From NCBI GenBank assembly GCA_026874595.1, contig JAPPUL010000084.1, positions 124,001-188,000 on the forward strand: 64,000 bases of DNA, in the 5' to 3' direction. Below are positions 1-7,901 of the stretch, piece after piece (the stretch's first letter is position 1; each line of letters starts with the position of its first letter). The DNA comes from Sipunculus nudus (Eukaryota > Annelida > Sipuncula > Golfingiida > Sipunculidae). The notes beneath the pieces were generated by a model. That model made no database searches and was not told where the DNA came from. It was given only the letters and a program-made list of their open reading frames with translations. The position numbers and the translations under genes were made by a program.

Positions 1-225
1 TCTATATTGCAGATGCCAGGGGGTATACCGGTTGCAACTATGGCGATAGGGAAAGCGGGAGCAAAGAACGCAGGACTGTACGCAGCACAAATGCTAAGTA
101 TTTGTGACGCAAGTGTACGAGGTAGGTTAAAAAAGTATAGAAAAAGTATGGCGAGGAAGGTAATAAAGAGAAATGAGGAGTTAAAGCGACTTGGGATAGA
201 AGGTTATTTATCTAAGGGTGGGTAG
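1..225 (+). CDS. purE: N5-carboxyaminoimidazole ribonucleotide mutase, C-terminal part (5' end outside window)
   Basis: This is the C-terminal part of PurE, the de novo purine enzyme that converts N5-CAIR to CAIR in the cytoplasm. The frame is open from base 1 (S-I-L-Q-M-P-G-G), so the gene begins upstream of the window; the TTG at base 7 is an internal codon. The segment QMPGGIPVATMAIGKAGAKN matches the conserved QMP-x-GIPV...AIGKAGA motif of class I PurE, and it is followed by the usual C-terminal helix. The N-terminal substrate-binding region is not in view, so function cannot be judged from here. The gene ends 19 bp before the convergent thioredoxin-like gene. Confidence 0.85.
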   Translation, partial: SILQMPGGIPVATMAIGKAGAKNAGLYAAQMLSICDASVRGRLKKYRKSMARKVIKRNEELKRLGIEGYLSKGG

Positions 226-244
226 AATGTAGATTATTATATGC

Positions 245-565
245 TTAAGAATATAATAGTATTTTATCTTTGATTAGGGTATAGGACTGAACACCGGAGA
301 ATCTTTCGATTAGCTGACTATTTTTGTAAAAGAATAAAGTAGGGATAGACTTAACACTAAGAGCGCTTGCAAGTTCTTGGTTTTTGTCAATATCGACTTT
401 AGTAATTTTGAATAAGCTGCCGATTTGGTTATGAACAGTAGCAATAGAGTCTTCAAGCATAGAACAAGTGCCGGCCCAGTTGGCATAAAAATGTACTAAA
501 GTAAGGGTATCAGAGAGCAAAACCTCTTTATCAAAAGAGGACTTATCAATTTCTAAAACTTCCAA
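245..565 (-). CDS. Thioredoxin-like protein with degenerate active site (WAGTC)
   Basis: A 106-residue single-domain thioredoxin-fold protein, the normal length for thioredoxin. The fold signature is clear: HFYANW, then KVDIDKN, then the cis-proline loop SIPTLFFYK. The active site, which is W-C-G-P-C in classical thioredoxin, reads W-A-G-T-C here. The N-terminal nucleophilic cysteine is therefore Ala, and only the resolving-position Cys remains. Such a protein cannot perform the normal dithiol cycle. It could act as a monothiol, chaperone-like or decayed thioredoxin. It converges on purE; the upstream 270 bp is AT-rich and separates it from the divergent flagellar genes. Confidence 0.85.
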   Translation of the reverse strand: MEVLEIDKSSFDKEVLLSDTLTLVHFYANWAGTCSMLEDSIATVHNQIGSLFKITKVDIDKNQELASALSVKSIPTLFFYKNSQLIERFSGVQSYTLIKDKILLYS

Positions 566-680
566 AAACTAAAACTTCCAAAAACCAGAATAAAAGATAT
601 TATTTGCATTATACAGGACTATCATAATATAAAAATAAACATAAGTGGATTAAAGAGGTAAAAAAAGGGCTAATAAATAT

Positions 681-707
681 TACAGATAAAAAATAAAGAG
701 CCGATTA
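681..707 (+). promoter_or_regulatory. Possible sigma-28 (FliA)-type promoter upstream of flgF
   Basis: TACA (681-684), a 15-bp spacer and GCCGATTA (700-707) match the flagellar sigma-28 consensus TAAA-N15-GCCGATAA with one mismatch in each element. It lies 125 bp upstream of the flgF start in an AT-rich gap and points toward the rod genes. No transcription data are available, so this is a pattern match only. Confidence 0.4.
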
Positions 708-832
708 GAGAAAGAGTAGAGAGGATGGGTGATATAGAAAGGTGGTATAGAAAGGGTTGATGGAGGGAACTGACCTTTATAGATAGTTAGAGTGTAATGT
801 TATAAAGTAAGAAAAAGTGAAAGGAGCAATAG

Positions 833-1687
833 ATGGTAAGAGGATTGTACACGGGTGCAAGTGGAATGCTTGCAGAATGGGAGAGAATGAACGTGGTCTC
901 AAACAACTTAGCAAATATAAATACGACAGGGTATAAACGGGATGAGGCAATAACAAAGTCTTTTCCGGAGATGCTTTTGCGGCGCCTAGATGACAATGGA
1001 GTAGTAAAGGTGCCTTCTGGTTCGTATGACATAGCTCCTTATGTAGGCAAGGTAGGAACTGGGGTTGAAGTAAGTAATATACATACAAGACAAGGTCAAG
1101 GTAGTTTAAAGAGTACAGGCAATGATTTTGATTTAGCACTTGGTGGGCGTGGTTTTTTCGTAGTGAAGACTGACAGAGGGCTTATGTTCACACGGGATGG
1201 TAGTTTCACAATAGACAAGCAAGCTTATTTGGTAACTAAAGAAGGGCATAGGGTACAAGGGGAGGGAGGCGACATAAGGGTAAAAGTAAATAATCTAAAG
1301 ATAGACGAAGAGGGGCAAATATTTATAAATGAAGAGTATGCAAGTGAGGATCTTGGAAGTTTTGCAGATAAGAGTACAAATTCATGGGAAAGGCCTTATA
1401 AATTAGATAGGTTACGTATAGTGAATTTTTATAATATAAATGGGCTTGAGAAGGTGGGACATAATTTCTATGAGGAGACGAAAGTAAGCGGTGAGGCAAG
1501 AGACATGCCAAAGGGGGAGGGCAGAGCAAAAGTGTTTCAAGGCTATTTAGAAATGTCTAATGTAAATCCGGTAGTAGAGATGGTACGGATGATAGAAGTA
1601 CAAAGGAGTTACGAGGCTAACCAGCGTACGATACTGGCACACGACAGCTTACTTGAGAAGGCAGTAAACGAGATAGGCAGAGTCTAG
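833..1687 (+). CDS. flgF: Flagellar basal-body rod protein, FlgF/FlhO type
   Basis: A 284-residue flagellar rod protein that assembles into the periplasmic axle of the basal body. It has the N-terminal flagellar-rod signature (GLYTGASGMLAEWERMNVVS then NNLANINTTGYK, residues about 4-35). The central FlgF/FlgG beta domain follows (FFVVKTDRGLMFTRDGSF), and the C-terminal motif is GYLEMSNVNPVVEMVRMI...QRSYEANQR. The ATG at 833 is preceded by AAAGGAG at good spacing. It is followed by flgG and a rod-binding protein in the same direction, the tandem FlhO/FlhP order of spirochaetes. FlgF and FlgG are close paralogues; the position before a more typical FlgG favours FlgF. Confidence 0.9.
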   Translation: MVRGLYTGASGMLAEWERMNVVSNNLANINTTGYKRDEAITKSFPEMLLRRLDDNGVVKVPSGSYDIAPYVGKVGTGVEVSNIHTRQGQGSLKSTGNDFDLALGGRGFFVVKTDRGLMFTRDGSFTIDKQAYLVTKEGHRVQGEGGDIRVKVNNLKIDEEGQIFINEEYASEDLGSFADKSTNSWERPYKLDRLRIVNFYNINGLEKVGHNFYEETKVSGEARDMPKGEGRAKVFQGYLEMSNVNPVVEMVRMIEVQRSYEANQRTILAHDSLLEKAVNEIGRV

Positions 1688-1738
1688 GATATATAAAGAA
1701 ATGGTAAAAATATAATATTGTAAGGGGATAAATAGAAT

Positions 1739-2542
1739 ATGATAAAATCGTTATGGACAGCAGCAAGTGGGATGACGGCACAACAATTTAATATAGACAC
1801 AGTATCAAACAACTTATCAAATGTAAATACAGTAGGTTTTAAGAAGGGGCGAGCAGAGTTTCAGGACTTGATATATCAAACGTTGCGAGAGGCGGGGACA
1901 AGCTCATCAGTAGACAGTGAATATCCGGGTGCATTACAATCGGGGCTGGGAGTGAAGGTATCAGCAAAACAGAAGATGTATACCCAAGGTTCTTTGAAGC
2001 ATACAGAAAATAAGGTAGACATAGCGATAATGGGGGAAGGCTTTTTGAAGGTGCTTATGGCAGATGGTAGATATGGGTATACAAGGAATGGAGAATTTAA
2101 GATAGATGCAAGGGGAGACATAGTAACATCGGATGGATATTATCTTGAACCACCAGTTAGAGTAGCTCTTGACGTAATACATGAAAGCATATCGATATCC
2201 GAGACTGGTGTAGTAAAGTACAAGCGAGCAGGGATGGTAGATGATGCACAAGAGATTGAGGCGGGACAAATAAAGTTATATCGTTTTGTAAATCCTGCAG
2301 GATTAAAGAACATAGGAAAGAATGTGGTAGTGGAGACGGTAGCAAGCGGCCCTGAATTTGAGGGGGAGGGGTCATCTGATGGTTATGGAAAGATAATCCA
2401 AGGCTATGTGGAGATGTCAAACGTAGCGATAGTGGATGAGATGGTGAATATGATAGTAGCGCAGCGAGCCTATGAATTTAACTCTAAAGCGATACAAACA
2501 TCAGACTCAATGCTCGGGACAGCAGTATCATTAAAGAGATAG
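1739..2542 (+). CDS. flgG: Flagellar basal-body rod protein FlgG (distal rod)
   Basis: A 267-residue distal-rod protein. The N-terminus MIKSLWTAASGMTAQQFNID followed by TVSNNLSNVNTVGFKKGR is the FlgG signature. The central region (GEGFLKVLMADGRYGYTRNG) and the C-terminus (GYVEMSNVAIVDEMVNMI...QRAYEFNSK...DSML) are both intact, as is the overall length. It lies 51 bp after flgF, with AAGGGGA before the start. The rod is exported by the flagellar type III apparatus, none of which is encoded in this window. Confidence 0.94.
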   Translation: MIKSLWTAASGMTAQQFNIDTVSNNLSNVNTVGFKKGRAEFQDLIYQTLREAGTSSSVDSEYPGALQSGLGVKVSAKQKMYTQGSLKHTENKVDIAIMGEGFLKVLMADGRYGYTRNGEFKIDARGDIVTSDGYYLEPPVRVALDVIHESISISETGVVKYKRAGMVDDAQEIEAGQIKLYRFVNPAGLKNIGKNVVVETVASGPEFEGEGSSDGYGKIIQGYVEMSNVAIVDEMVNMIVAQRAYEFNSKAIQTSDSMLGTAVSLKR

Positions 2543-2577
2543 ATTTTAATAAATATCTAATAGAAAGAGAGTAAGAA

Positions 2578-3027
2578 ATGGAAATAGAAAGTCTTTCAAA
2601 AAGCGCTATAAATAATACTATAGGGCTAATAGAAGATAGTGGTAAATCGATAAAAGGCTCAAAGGATGGAAAGGATAGTATAAGTTTTAGTAGTAGGTTA
2701 GAAGGTGAGATAGAAAGGCAGGCTAAGGCGGATAGTTTAAAAGGTGCTAAATCGAGAGATAAAGTACATGCAGGAGAGGATGCAAAACTTGTAGATGCAA
2801 AACTAATGGAAGTATGTTATGAGTTTGAATCACTTTTAGTAAATCGTATGTTCAAGAGTATGTATAATAGTATAGATAAAAGCAACTTATTAAACTATGG
2901 CGGGCATGCAGAGGAGGTTTTTAATGATATGTTATACAATGAAAGAGCGCTTGAGATATCGAAAACAGGAGAAATTGGTCTTGCAAAGATAATATATGAA
3001 CAACTTAAAGGAGGTAAGAGCAGGTAA
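2578..3027 (+). CDS. flgJ: Rod-binding protein (FlgJ N-terminal-like)
   Basis: A 149-residue protein whose C-terminal half (from about residue 75) matches the rod-binding domain: FESLLVNRMFKSMYNS...LLNYGGHAEEVFNDMLYNERA. This corresponds to the N-terminal capping domain of FlgJ. The muramidase domain of enterobacterial FlgJ is absent, as is usual in spirochaetes. The first 70 residues are polar, low in complexity and probably disordered. It starts 35 bp after flgG, so flgF-flgG-flgJ form one unit. It ends 64 bp from the convergent flagellin gene, with no clear hairpin between them. Confidence 0.8.
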   Translation: MEIESLSKSAINNTIGLIEDSGKSIKGSKDGKDSISFSSRLEGEIERQAKADSLKGAKSRDKVHAGEDAKLVDAKLMEVCYEFESLLVNRMFKSMYNSIDKSNLLNYGGHAEEVFNDMLYNERALEISKTGEIGLAKIIYEQLKGGKSR

Positions 3028-3091
3028 AGAGGAGAAGCTAGTTCTAAATCTAAGCCACTACCTCCCTACCAACCCACAAAATCAATTCCTA

Positions 3092-3997
3092 TTAGAAACT
3101 CATGCTATCAATCAAACGCTGAACGAGTACAGGTTTCATATTAGCTTGAGCAAGCATAGATAAAGAAGCCTCAGTAAGGACCCTAGATTTTATGTAATTT
3201 ACGGTTTCCAAAGCCATATCAGTATCCCTAATACGGGACTCAGCAGCAGTCAAGTTCTCCGCAGCGATTTCAATGACCCGCGTAGTTGATTCCATTCTAG
3301 ACTGATAAGCCCCCAAGTTAGCCCGTTGTTTATTGACAATAGAAATAGCTTTATCAATAGTTCCCAATGTCTGATTGGATGAGTCTTGTGAGCTATAACT
3401 GATATTAAGCTTCCGATTGTTGTCATTACCAGAAGAAAGGCCCAAAGCAGCAGCCGACATATCATCTATGAAAAGGCTTTCGCGTTGGTTCATAGCAGGG
3501 CCAATATGCAAAGCAACCCCGCCATCAGGTTTATTAATAACGGGAGTATTACTTTTAGTAGTAGATTTAGGATTTCTAAACCCACCCTGAAGTAGTTTAA
3601 GGCCATTGTACTCAGCCTGAGAAGCGATTCTATCAACTTCATCAACGAGTTGTCGGACCTCAGTTTCAACCTGTTGTCTATCTTCTTTAGTGTAGATTCC
3701 ATTAGAGGTTTGAATAGCAAGCTCTCTCATACGCTGTAGTAAGTCAGAAGTAGTTTCAAGCCAACCTTCGGCAGTTTGTAGGAAAGAGATACCATCCTGA
3801 GCATTTCTGCTAGCCATTTTAAGGCCTCGGATTTGTGATCTCATCTTCTCTGAGACAGCAAGACCGGTAGGGTCATCCATGCCTTTATTAATTCTAAGGC
3901 CACTAGACATTTTCTCAACGGAACGATCCATCTTAGCAGCATTCAGATTAAGCTGACGATGCGCATAAAGCGCACTAATATTATTGTTAATGATCAT
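3092..3997 (-). CDS. flaB: Flagellin, FlaB-like core filament protein
   Basis: A 301-residue flagellin. The N-terminal D0/D1 domain begins MIINNNISALYAHRQLNLNA and contains SSGLRIN, GLAVSEKMRSQIRGL and NGISF-like segments typical of spirochaete FlaB, then RMRELAIQTSNGIYTKEDR. The C-terminal D1/D0 part has NLTAAESRIRDTDMA. The start at 3,997 is preferred over a longer frame to 4,048 because an AAGGAGG sits just upstream and flagellins begin MIIN. The central domain is short, so little or no surface-exposed variable domain exists. The last 20 residues (NMKPVLVQRLIDSMSF) differ from the usual QANQ-x-P-x-SVL-x-LLR end, which is unusual for an assembling flagellin. Confidence 0.92.
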   Translation of the reverse strand: MIINNNISALYAHRQLNLNAAKMDRSVEKMSSGLRINKGMDDPTGLAVSEKMRSQIRGLKMASRNAQDGISFLQTAEGWLETTSDLLQRMRELAIQTSNGIYTKEDRQQVETEVRQLVDEVDRIASQAEYNGLKLLQGGFRNPKSTTKSNTPVINKPDGGVALHIGPAMNQRESLFIDDMSAAALGLSSGNDNNRKLNISYSSQDSSNQTLGTIDKAISIVNKQRANLGAYQSRMESTTRVIEIAAENLTAAESRIRDTDMALETVNYIKSRVLTEASLSMLAQANMKPVLVQRLIDSMSF

Positions 3998-4036
3998 AAG
4001 CGTCCCTCCTTGGGCACAATATATTATGTGTAGAAT

Positions 4037-4042
4037 ATTATA
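4037..4042 (-). promoter_or_regulatory. Possible -10 element (TATAAT) for the flagellin gene
   Basis: On the minus strand a perfect TATAAT lies about 40 bp upstream of the flagellin start, inside a 250-bp AT-rich gap. No good -35 is seen at 16-18 bp and no sigma-28 box was found. In such AT-rich sequence the match may be chance. Confidence 0.3.
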
Positions 4043-4246
4043 ACACACACTTGCAGGTTAATGTGTTACACTTTAATATATTTAAGATATAGATCCGTTT
4101 ATCCTGATATACTAAAGTATTTAATATTCTATTTAATAATAGAATTCAATTAAAGTAGATATGTCAAATATTTCTTGATAAATTGTTGCAATTTCTTTGT
4201 ATATTTTTGAATATTTTAATTATGTGCTGTCTATGGGGGGTAATAT

Positions 4247-4519
4247 TTGTCTATGGAAGCAAAGAAGGAAGTAAAGGATATTCTACTAGATACACTAATG
4301 TATCATAAGAATGAGCTTAAAAAATATATTGCACAGGAGAAAGAACTTTCAAGTAATGAATCTGTAGCTGATAGTAAAAGGCTTTCTGAACTTCGGGAAT
4401 TACGACATTCAGTTAGCGATAAAATTAAGACTTGTGCATATAGTCTTGTTGATATGGGGGCAAGATTTGGTGCACGTAAAATCCGTGCAAGACAAAGTAT
4501 AACAAAAAGAGTAAAATAG
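4247..4519 (+). CDS. Small charged protein of unknown function
   Basis: A 90-residue basic, helix-rich protein with many Lys, Glu and Arg residues (for example RELRHSVSDKIKT and FGARKIRARQS near the C-terminus). No family was recognised. The start is uncertain: TTG at 4,247 has a G-rich stretch at ribosome-binding distance, while the ATG two codons later (4,253) has weaker spacing. It is divergent from the flagellin gene and shares its 250-bp AT-rich upstream region. A flagellar link is suggested only by position. No signal peptide or membrane segment is visible. Confidence 0.5.
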   Translation: MSMEAKKEVKDILLDTLMYHKNELKKYIAQEKELSSNESVADSKRLSELRELRHSVSDKIKTCAYSLVDMGARFGARKIRARQSITKRVK

Positions 4520-4782
4520 AGTATTATTAAATAAAAATATCATATACTTTTATAAGTTTTTTTTTAGCAAGGCCTACATTTATATTACAGTTTGACTAAA
4601 CTAAAGGTTGAAACTAATCTAAGTACAGATTGTATGTAAGGACATATATGCCATAAATGATTAACTTTTTTTGCTGCTACTCCCCCCATTAACAAAAACT
4701 TTGATTAATTATTTCTTAATTAGTATGCTTAAAGTATATTTTAAGATAAACCATTTGTTAAATAAGGAGGTATGTTTAAATT

Positions 4783-5250
4783 ATGTTTTGGGACATACGA
4801 TTTTCAAAGAAGCTAAGTCTTTTTTTTCTGTTATTTGGTAGCATAGTATTTTTGGGTTGTGAGGGGGTTAGTCAGGGGAATAATTCTTCTAATAAGGATG
4901 CCTATAAAGTTGCATATCACATATCAGAAGCGGGCAGGACACCTGTTGTACTTAGAAATATAAGGAATCATATAAACGGAGTAGAGGACAAAAAGGCGCT
5001 TAATATAATAGTGGTGACGCATGCAACAGGGGTAAAACCATTTCTAAAGGACACGATGGCTCCTGGGATAGACACTAATATGCAGGCGCTACGAGATGAT
5101 GGGGTTAAATTTGAGGTATGTGGGAATACCCTGAAGGGGTTAAAGGTAGAGCTTACTGATCTTTACGATGGTTTTACGAGCCGTCCTGAAGGAGGAGTTG
5201 TACGACTTGCGGAATTGCAATCTAAGGGCTATGTATATCTTAGACCATAA
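4783..5250 (+). CDS. DsrE-family lipoprotein
   Basis: A 155-residue protein with a lipoprotein signal: basic N-terminus, hydrophobic stretch LSLFFLLFGSIVFL and lipobox ending G-C at about residue 26. The mature protein would be membrane-anchored outside the cytoplasm. The mature part matches the DsrE/DsrF-like fold (YKVAYHISE, ALNIIVVTHATGVKPFLKD, GVKFEVCGNTLKG), including the conserved cysteine of the VCGNTL motif. DsrE-like proteins carry sulfur or act as small redox partners. A strong AAGGAGG lies upstream. It is followed by another DsrE-like gene and arsC, so a role in sulfur or arsenic redox chemistry is inferred from context only. Confidence 0.8.
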   Translation: MFWDIRFSKKLSLFFLLFGSIVFLGCEGVSQGNNSSNKDAYKVAYHISEAGRTPVVLRNIRNHINGVEDKKALNIIVVTHATGVKPFLKDTMAPGIDTNMQALRDDGVKFEVCGNTLKGLKVELTDLYDGFTSRPEGGVVRLAELQSKGYVYLRP

Positions 5251-5422
5251 AGTCTAAATAAAGTCTAAATAACTTGTGTTAATCTTAAGTGGAGCTGGTT
5301 TTAAGCTTAAAGGTTTTTGTATTTGGGCCTTATTGCGAAGTCCCTATTTTAGGCTTTGAAGATACTGCTTTAAATTAAAAGCTATAAAATAATATTTTGT
5401 AGGATAATAAATAAAAGGTGAA

Positions 5423-5779
5423 ATGAAAGTACTAATAATATTTAATAGGGTTCCCTATGATGGAACAGATGTAACATGGAACGGGTTACGACTTGCCAAG
5501 ACATTAGTATCTGCAGGAGAAGATGTAAGTATATTCTTGATGAACGATGCGGTAGATTTGGCAAGGGAGGTATGTAAGAAGCCAGAAAGTTATGATCAAG
5601 ATTTGAAAGAGATGTTAAAGGAGCTGATATTAGAGGGAGTGGATGTACAGGTTTGTGGGACGTGTATGGCGCGGTGTGGGTTGTACAAGAACGAGCCATA
5701 TTACGAGGGTGCAAAAAAGTCGACAATGGGTAAGTTAGGGGAGTGGGTAATAGATAGCGATAAAGTGCTAAGCTTCTAA
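5423..5779 (+). CDS. DsrE-family protein, cytoplasmic
   Basis: A 118-residue DsrE/YchN-like protein with no signal peptide. It shows the fold pattern KVLIIFNRVPYDGTDVTWNG...AKTLVSAGEDVSIFLMND and the cysteine-bearing VQVCGTCMARCGL near residue 78, which has three cysteines. In DsrE-type proteins a conserved cysteine in this loop carries sulfur. Similar stand-alone DsrE proteins are common beside arsenic or thiol-stress genes. It lies between the DsrE lipoprotein gene and arsC, with gaps of over 100 bp that make separate promoters possible. Confidence 0.82.
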   Translation: MKVLIIFNRVPYDGTDVTWNGLRLAKTLVSAGEDVSIFLMNDAVDLAREVCKKPESYDQDLKEMLKELILEGVDVQVCGTCMARCGLYKNEPYYEGAKKSTMGKLGEWVIDSDKVLSF

Positions 5780-5894
5780 AGCATTATTACTGCTAAGGTT
5801 TTATATAATCCTCAAAGTAGCTTACTATCCAAGAGAATGACTTTATATTATTAATGCTTAAAAGTCGATATATCTTAATTTAGGTATTAATGAT

Positions 5895-6353
5895 ATGAAT
5901 AAAAGCTTAAATAAGAAACAAAAAGTATTATACCTTTGCACAGGTAATTCTTGTCGTAGTCAAATGGCAGAAGGGTATACAAGAGCGCTTAAAGGAGATA
6001 TAATAGAAGCCTACTCAGCGGGTCTTGAGGCACACGGATTGAATAGATATGCAGTAGAAGTGATGTTAGAGGATGGTGTTGACATATCGAATCAGAAGTC
6101 AGAAGAGGTTTTTAAGTATAAAGATTTTGAATTTGATGTAGTAGTAACGGTATGCGGGGATGCAAAAGAGAGCTGTCCGAGGTTTTCGGATACTTGTAAA
6201 GTTATCCATGTAGGGTTTGGCGATCCTCCGAAGATGGCGCTTGAGGTGCGTGAGCGAGGAGGAAGTGCGGAAGAGGAGCTTGATTGTTATCGTGTTATAC
6301 GAGATGAGATAAAAGCATTTGTAGAGAGACTACCTGAGGGTTTAAGCTATTAG
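5895..6353 (+). CDS. arsC: Arsenate reductase, thioredoxin-coupled (low-molecular-weight phosphatase fold)
   Basis: A 152-residue ArsC of the thioredoxin-coupled type. The N-terminal catalytic loop VLYLCTGNSCRSQMAEG has the P-loop-like C-x5-R motif. The redox cysteine pair is in VVTVCGDAKESCPRF, at about residues 90 and 97, as in Staphylococcus pI258 ArsC. It reduces arsenate to arsenite, which is normally exported by ArsB or ACR3. The adjacent downstream pump gene (6,656-6,817) is only a remnant, so this enzyme may lack its local partner. The thioredoxin-like gene at 245-565 lacks the first active-site cysteine and is not an obvious electron donor. Confidence 0.93.
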   Translation: MNKSLNKKQKVLYLCTGNSCRSQMAEGYTRALKGDIIEAYSAGLEAHGLNRYAVEVMLEDGVDISNQKSEEVFKYKDFEFDVVVTVCGDAKESCPRFSDTCKVIHVGFGDPPKMALEVRERGGSAEEELDCYRVIRDEIKAFVERLPEGLSY

Positions 6354-6655
6354 CTTAAATTATTCAAATAATTATAAAATCAAAAACAAGAAATTAGTAA
6401 TATGAAAGTGCTTTCAGTGGGCAAGAAAAGGTAAGAAGTGATATAAAGCGAGTATTCTTAACGTTATTTATAAATTAGAGTATAAAGCCGTTGACAATGT
6501 AGGTGATAAGATTTCTATGTTGGCTATTGGTAAGGAGTTTAATAAGCTATGATGAGGTAAATTTAGTGAAGTTAGCCTATTGAGTTAGGTGTTGGCAATG
6601 AATATGGTGTAGATAAGGTGATGTTGGCAGATGGGATTTGGCAGATGGGAATGAT

Positions 6656-6817
6656 ATATTAACTTTAGTACTAGTTGGAATAAAAGGAGTTGCCCTTGTC
6701 GTAGTGGTAGGAGTTTTTATAGAAGTCCCTGTTATGTTAATGCTTGTTGGGATATGCAAACACACAGCAAACTGGTTTTGGATTTGCTATATTAATATGA
6801 GCAATACTATTATTTAA
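6656..6817 (+). pseudogene. Remnant of an ACR3-family arsenite efflux pump (C-terminal end only)
   Basis: A 53-codon open stretch without a proper start encodes a hydrophobic segment, then GVFIEVPVMLMLVGICKHTA and N-W-F. This matches the last transmembrane helix and C-terminus of ACR3 arsenite permeases (consensus VVGVLVEVPVMLSLV-x-I-x-x-x-T-x-x-WF). The preceding roughly 300 bp after arsC (6,354-6,655) contains only short broken frames, one with K-A-V-D-N-V-G-D-K-I-S-M, and no recognisable gene. The pump therefore appears deleted except for its end. Its stop overlaps the end of the convergent VOC pseudogene. Confidence 0.65.
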
Positions 6818-7145
6818 TAGAGTGTACTCAAAACCTATTACCCTCGGTATCAAATGCTAGTACAATAAACCCATTTCCTTAACAGCACAATCCTCTGTAT
6901 GAAAGTAAACAAGCATACTGTTGTTGCCTGGGGAAATAATATCAGGCATTTGGACTAAAGCACCAGCGGGACCATTAGCATTCATATCCATAGGGAAAGC
7001 CCACATCTGGACATCACCCATGTCGGGTAATTGAGGTAGTTTTGTAAGAGTTGTATCAAGGATAGTCATAAAACTTGCAAGCCCTATTTATATCCGAAAC
7101 ATATATTTCAAACCAACCAACTGGATTATTTTTACTAGTAGCCAT
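6810..7145 (-). pseudogene. Decayed VOC-family (glyoxalase/bleomycin-resistance-like) protein
   Basis: Reading from ATG 7,145 (GAGGAT upstream) gives M-A-T-S-K-N-N-P-V-G-W-F-E-I-Y-V-S-D-I-N-R-A-x-K-F-Y, the usual start of this VOC subfamily. A two-base loss near 7,075 then breaks the frame. The next frame (6,857-7,069) continues with LPDMGDVQMWAFPMDMNANG...SMLVYFHTEDCAV. About 20 codons are missing near 6,870, and a third frame supplies the C-terminus FIVLAFDTEGNRF, a stop codon, then VHSIK. At least three lesions are present: a frameshift, an internal deletion and a nonsense codon. No intact protein can be made. Confidence 0.75.
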
Positions 7146-7277
7146 TTATTGTTGATCCTCATTTTGCAAAATATCTTTTTACTTAATATCGCATATAGGT
7201 GGTTAGAGTATAGTATTTTTTTGTTAATGTCTTAAAATGCTAATAGGGTAATTGTCTAAGAACTTTTATTCTCTCAC

Positions 7278-7901
7278 TCATTCTACACTAATACCAAGTG
7301 CCCTCGCTCTTTTAAAGTCAGCCATTGCAGATTCTATATTGCCTAAGGCTCTATAAGCTAGTCCTCTACTATAGTATGCCGAAGTATCATTTGGGCTAAG
7401 GGCAATAGCTTTATCATAGTCCTTTATAGCCTTATCAAGCTCTCCTTTTGCATCATAAGCTAGTCCTCTACTATAGTATGCCGAAGTATCATTTGGGCTA
7501 AGGGCAATAGCTTTATCATAGTCCTTTATAGCCTTATCAAGCTCTCCTTTTGCATCATAAGCTACGCCTTTATTTGAATATGCTTCGCTTAATGTTTCCC
7601 ATCTTAAACGAGGTTTTGTATATCGAGAAATTATAATAGCTTTAGTTAAGTCACTAATAGCCATATCGTAATCTTTCTTAGCAGAATACGCGAAGCCTCT
7701 ATTTAAGTATGCCAACGCATTATCTGGGTCAAGGGTTATGGCTTTGCTTGAATACTCAATACTTTTGTTATAATTCTGTTTTGACATATATTCTAGCGCT
7801 TTAGAAAGGTAGTCTATATATTTGTCTTGTTTAGCTTTAAGAATTGATGGCAGGTAAACTAACAGCAAAAGTATTACGAATAGTCTAATTAAATATCTCA
7901 T
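7278..7901 (-). CDS. Secreted or membrane-anchored TPR-repeat protein
   Basis: A 207-residue protein with an N-terminal hydrophobic segment (LIRLFVILLLLVYLPSIL, residues 4-21) acting as signal peptide or anchor, followed by about five tetratricopeptide repeats. Each repeat has the A-x2-Y-x2-G...A-x3-Y-x-K-A-I-x-L-x-P-x-x pattern. Two neighbouring 34-residue units are identical in both protein and DNA. TPR arrays are protein-protein scaffolds; the partner is unknown. It stands alone, with AT-rich gaps on both sides. Confidence 0.85.
   Translation of the reverse strand: MRYLIRLFVILLLLVYLPSILKAKQDKYIDYLSKALEYMSKQNYNKSIEYSSKAITLDPDNALAYLNRGFAYSAKKDYDMAISDLTKAIIISRYTKPRLRWETLSEAYSNKGVAYDAKGELDKAIKDYDKAIALSPNDTSAYYSRGLAYDAKGELDKAIKDYDKAIALSPNDTSAYYSRGLAYRALGNIESAMADFKRARALGISVE
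7353..7556 (-). repeat. Two identical 102-bp tandem repeats encoding TPR units
   Basis: Bases 7,353-7,454 and 7,455-7,556 read the same over 102 bp. They encode two identical 34-residue TPR units, and a third diverged unit follows. Identity at synonymous positions points to recent duplication. The array could easily gain or lose units, and short reads could collapse it. Confidence 0.9.
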
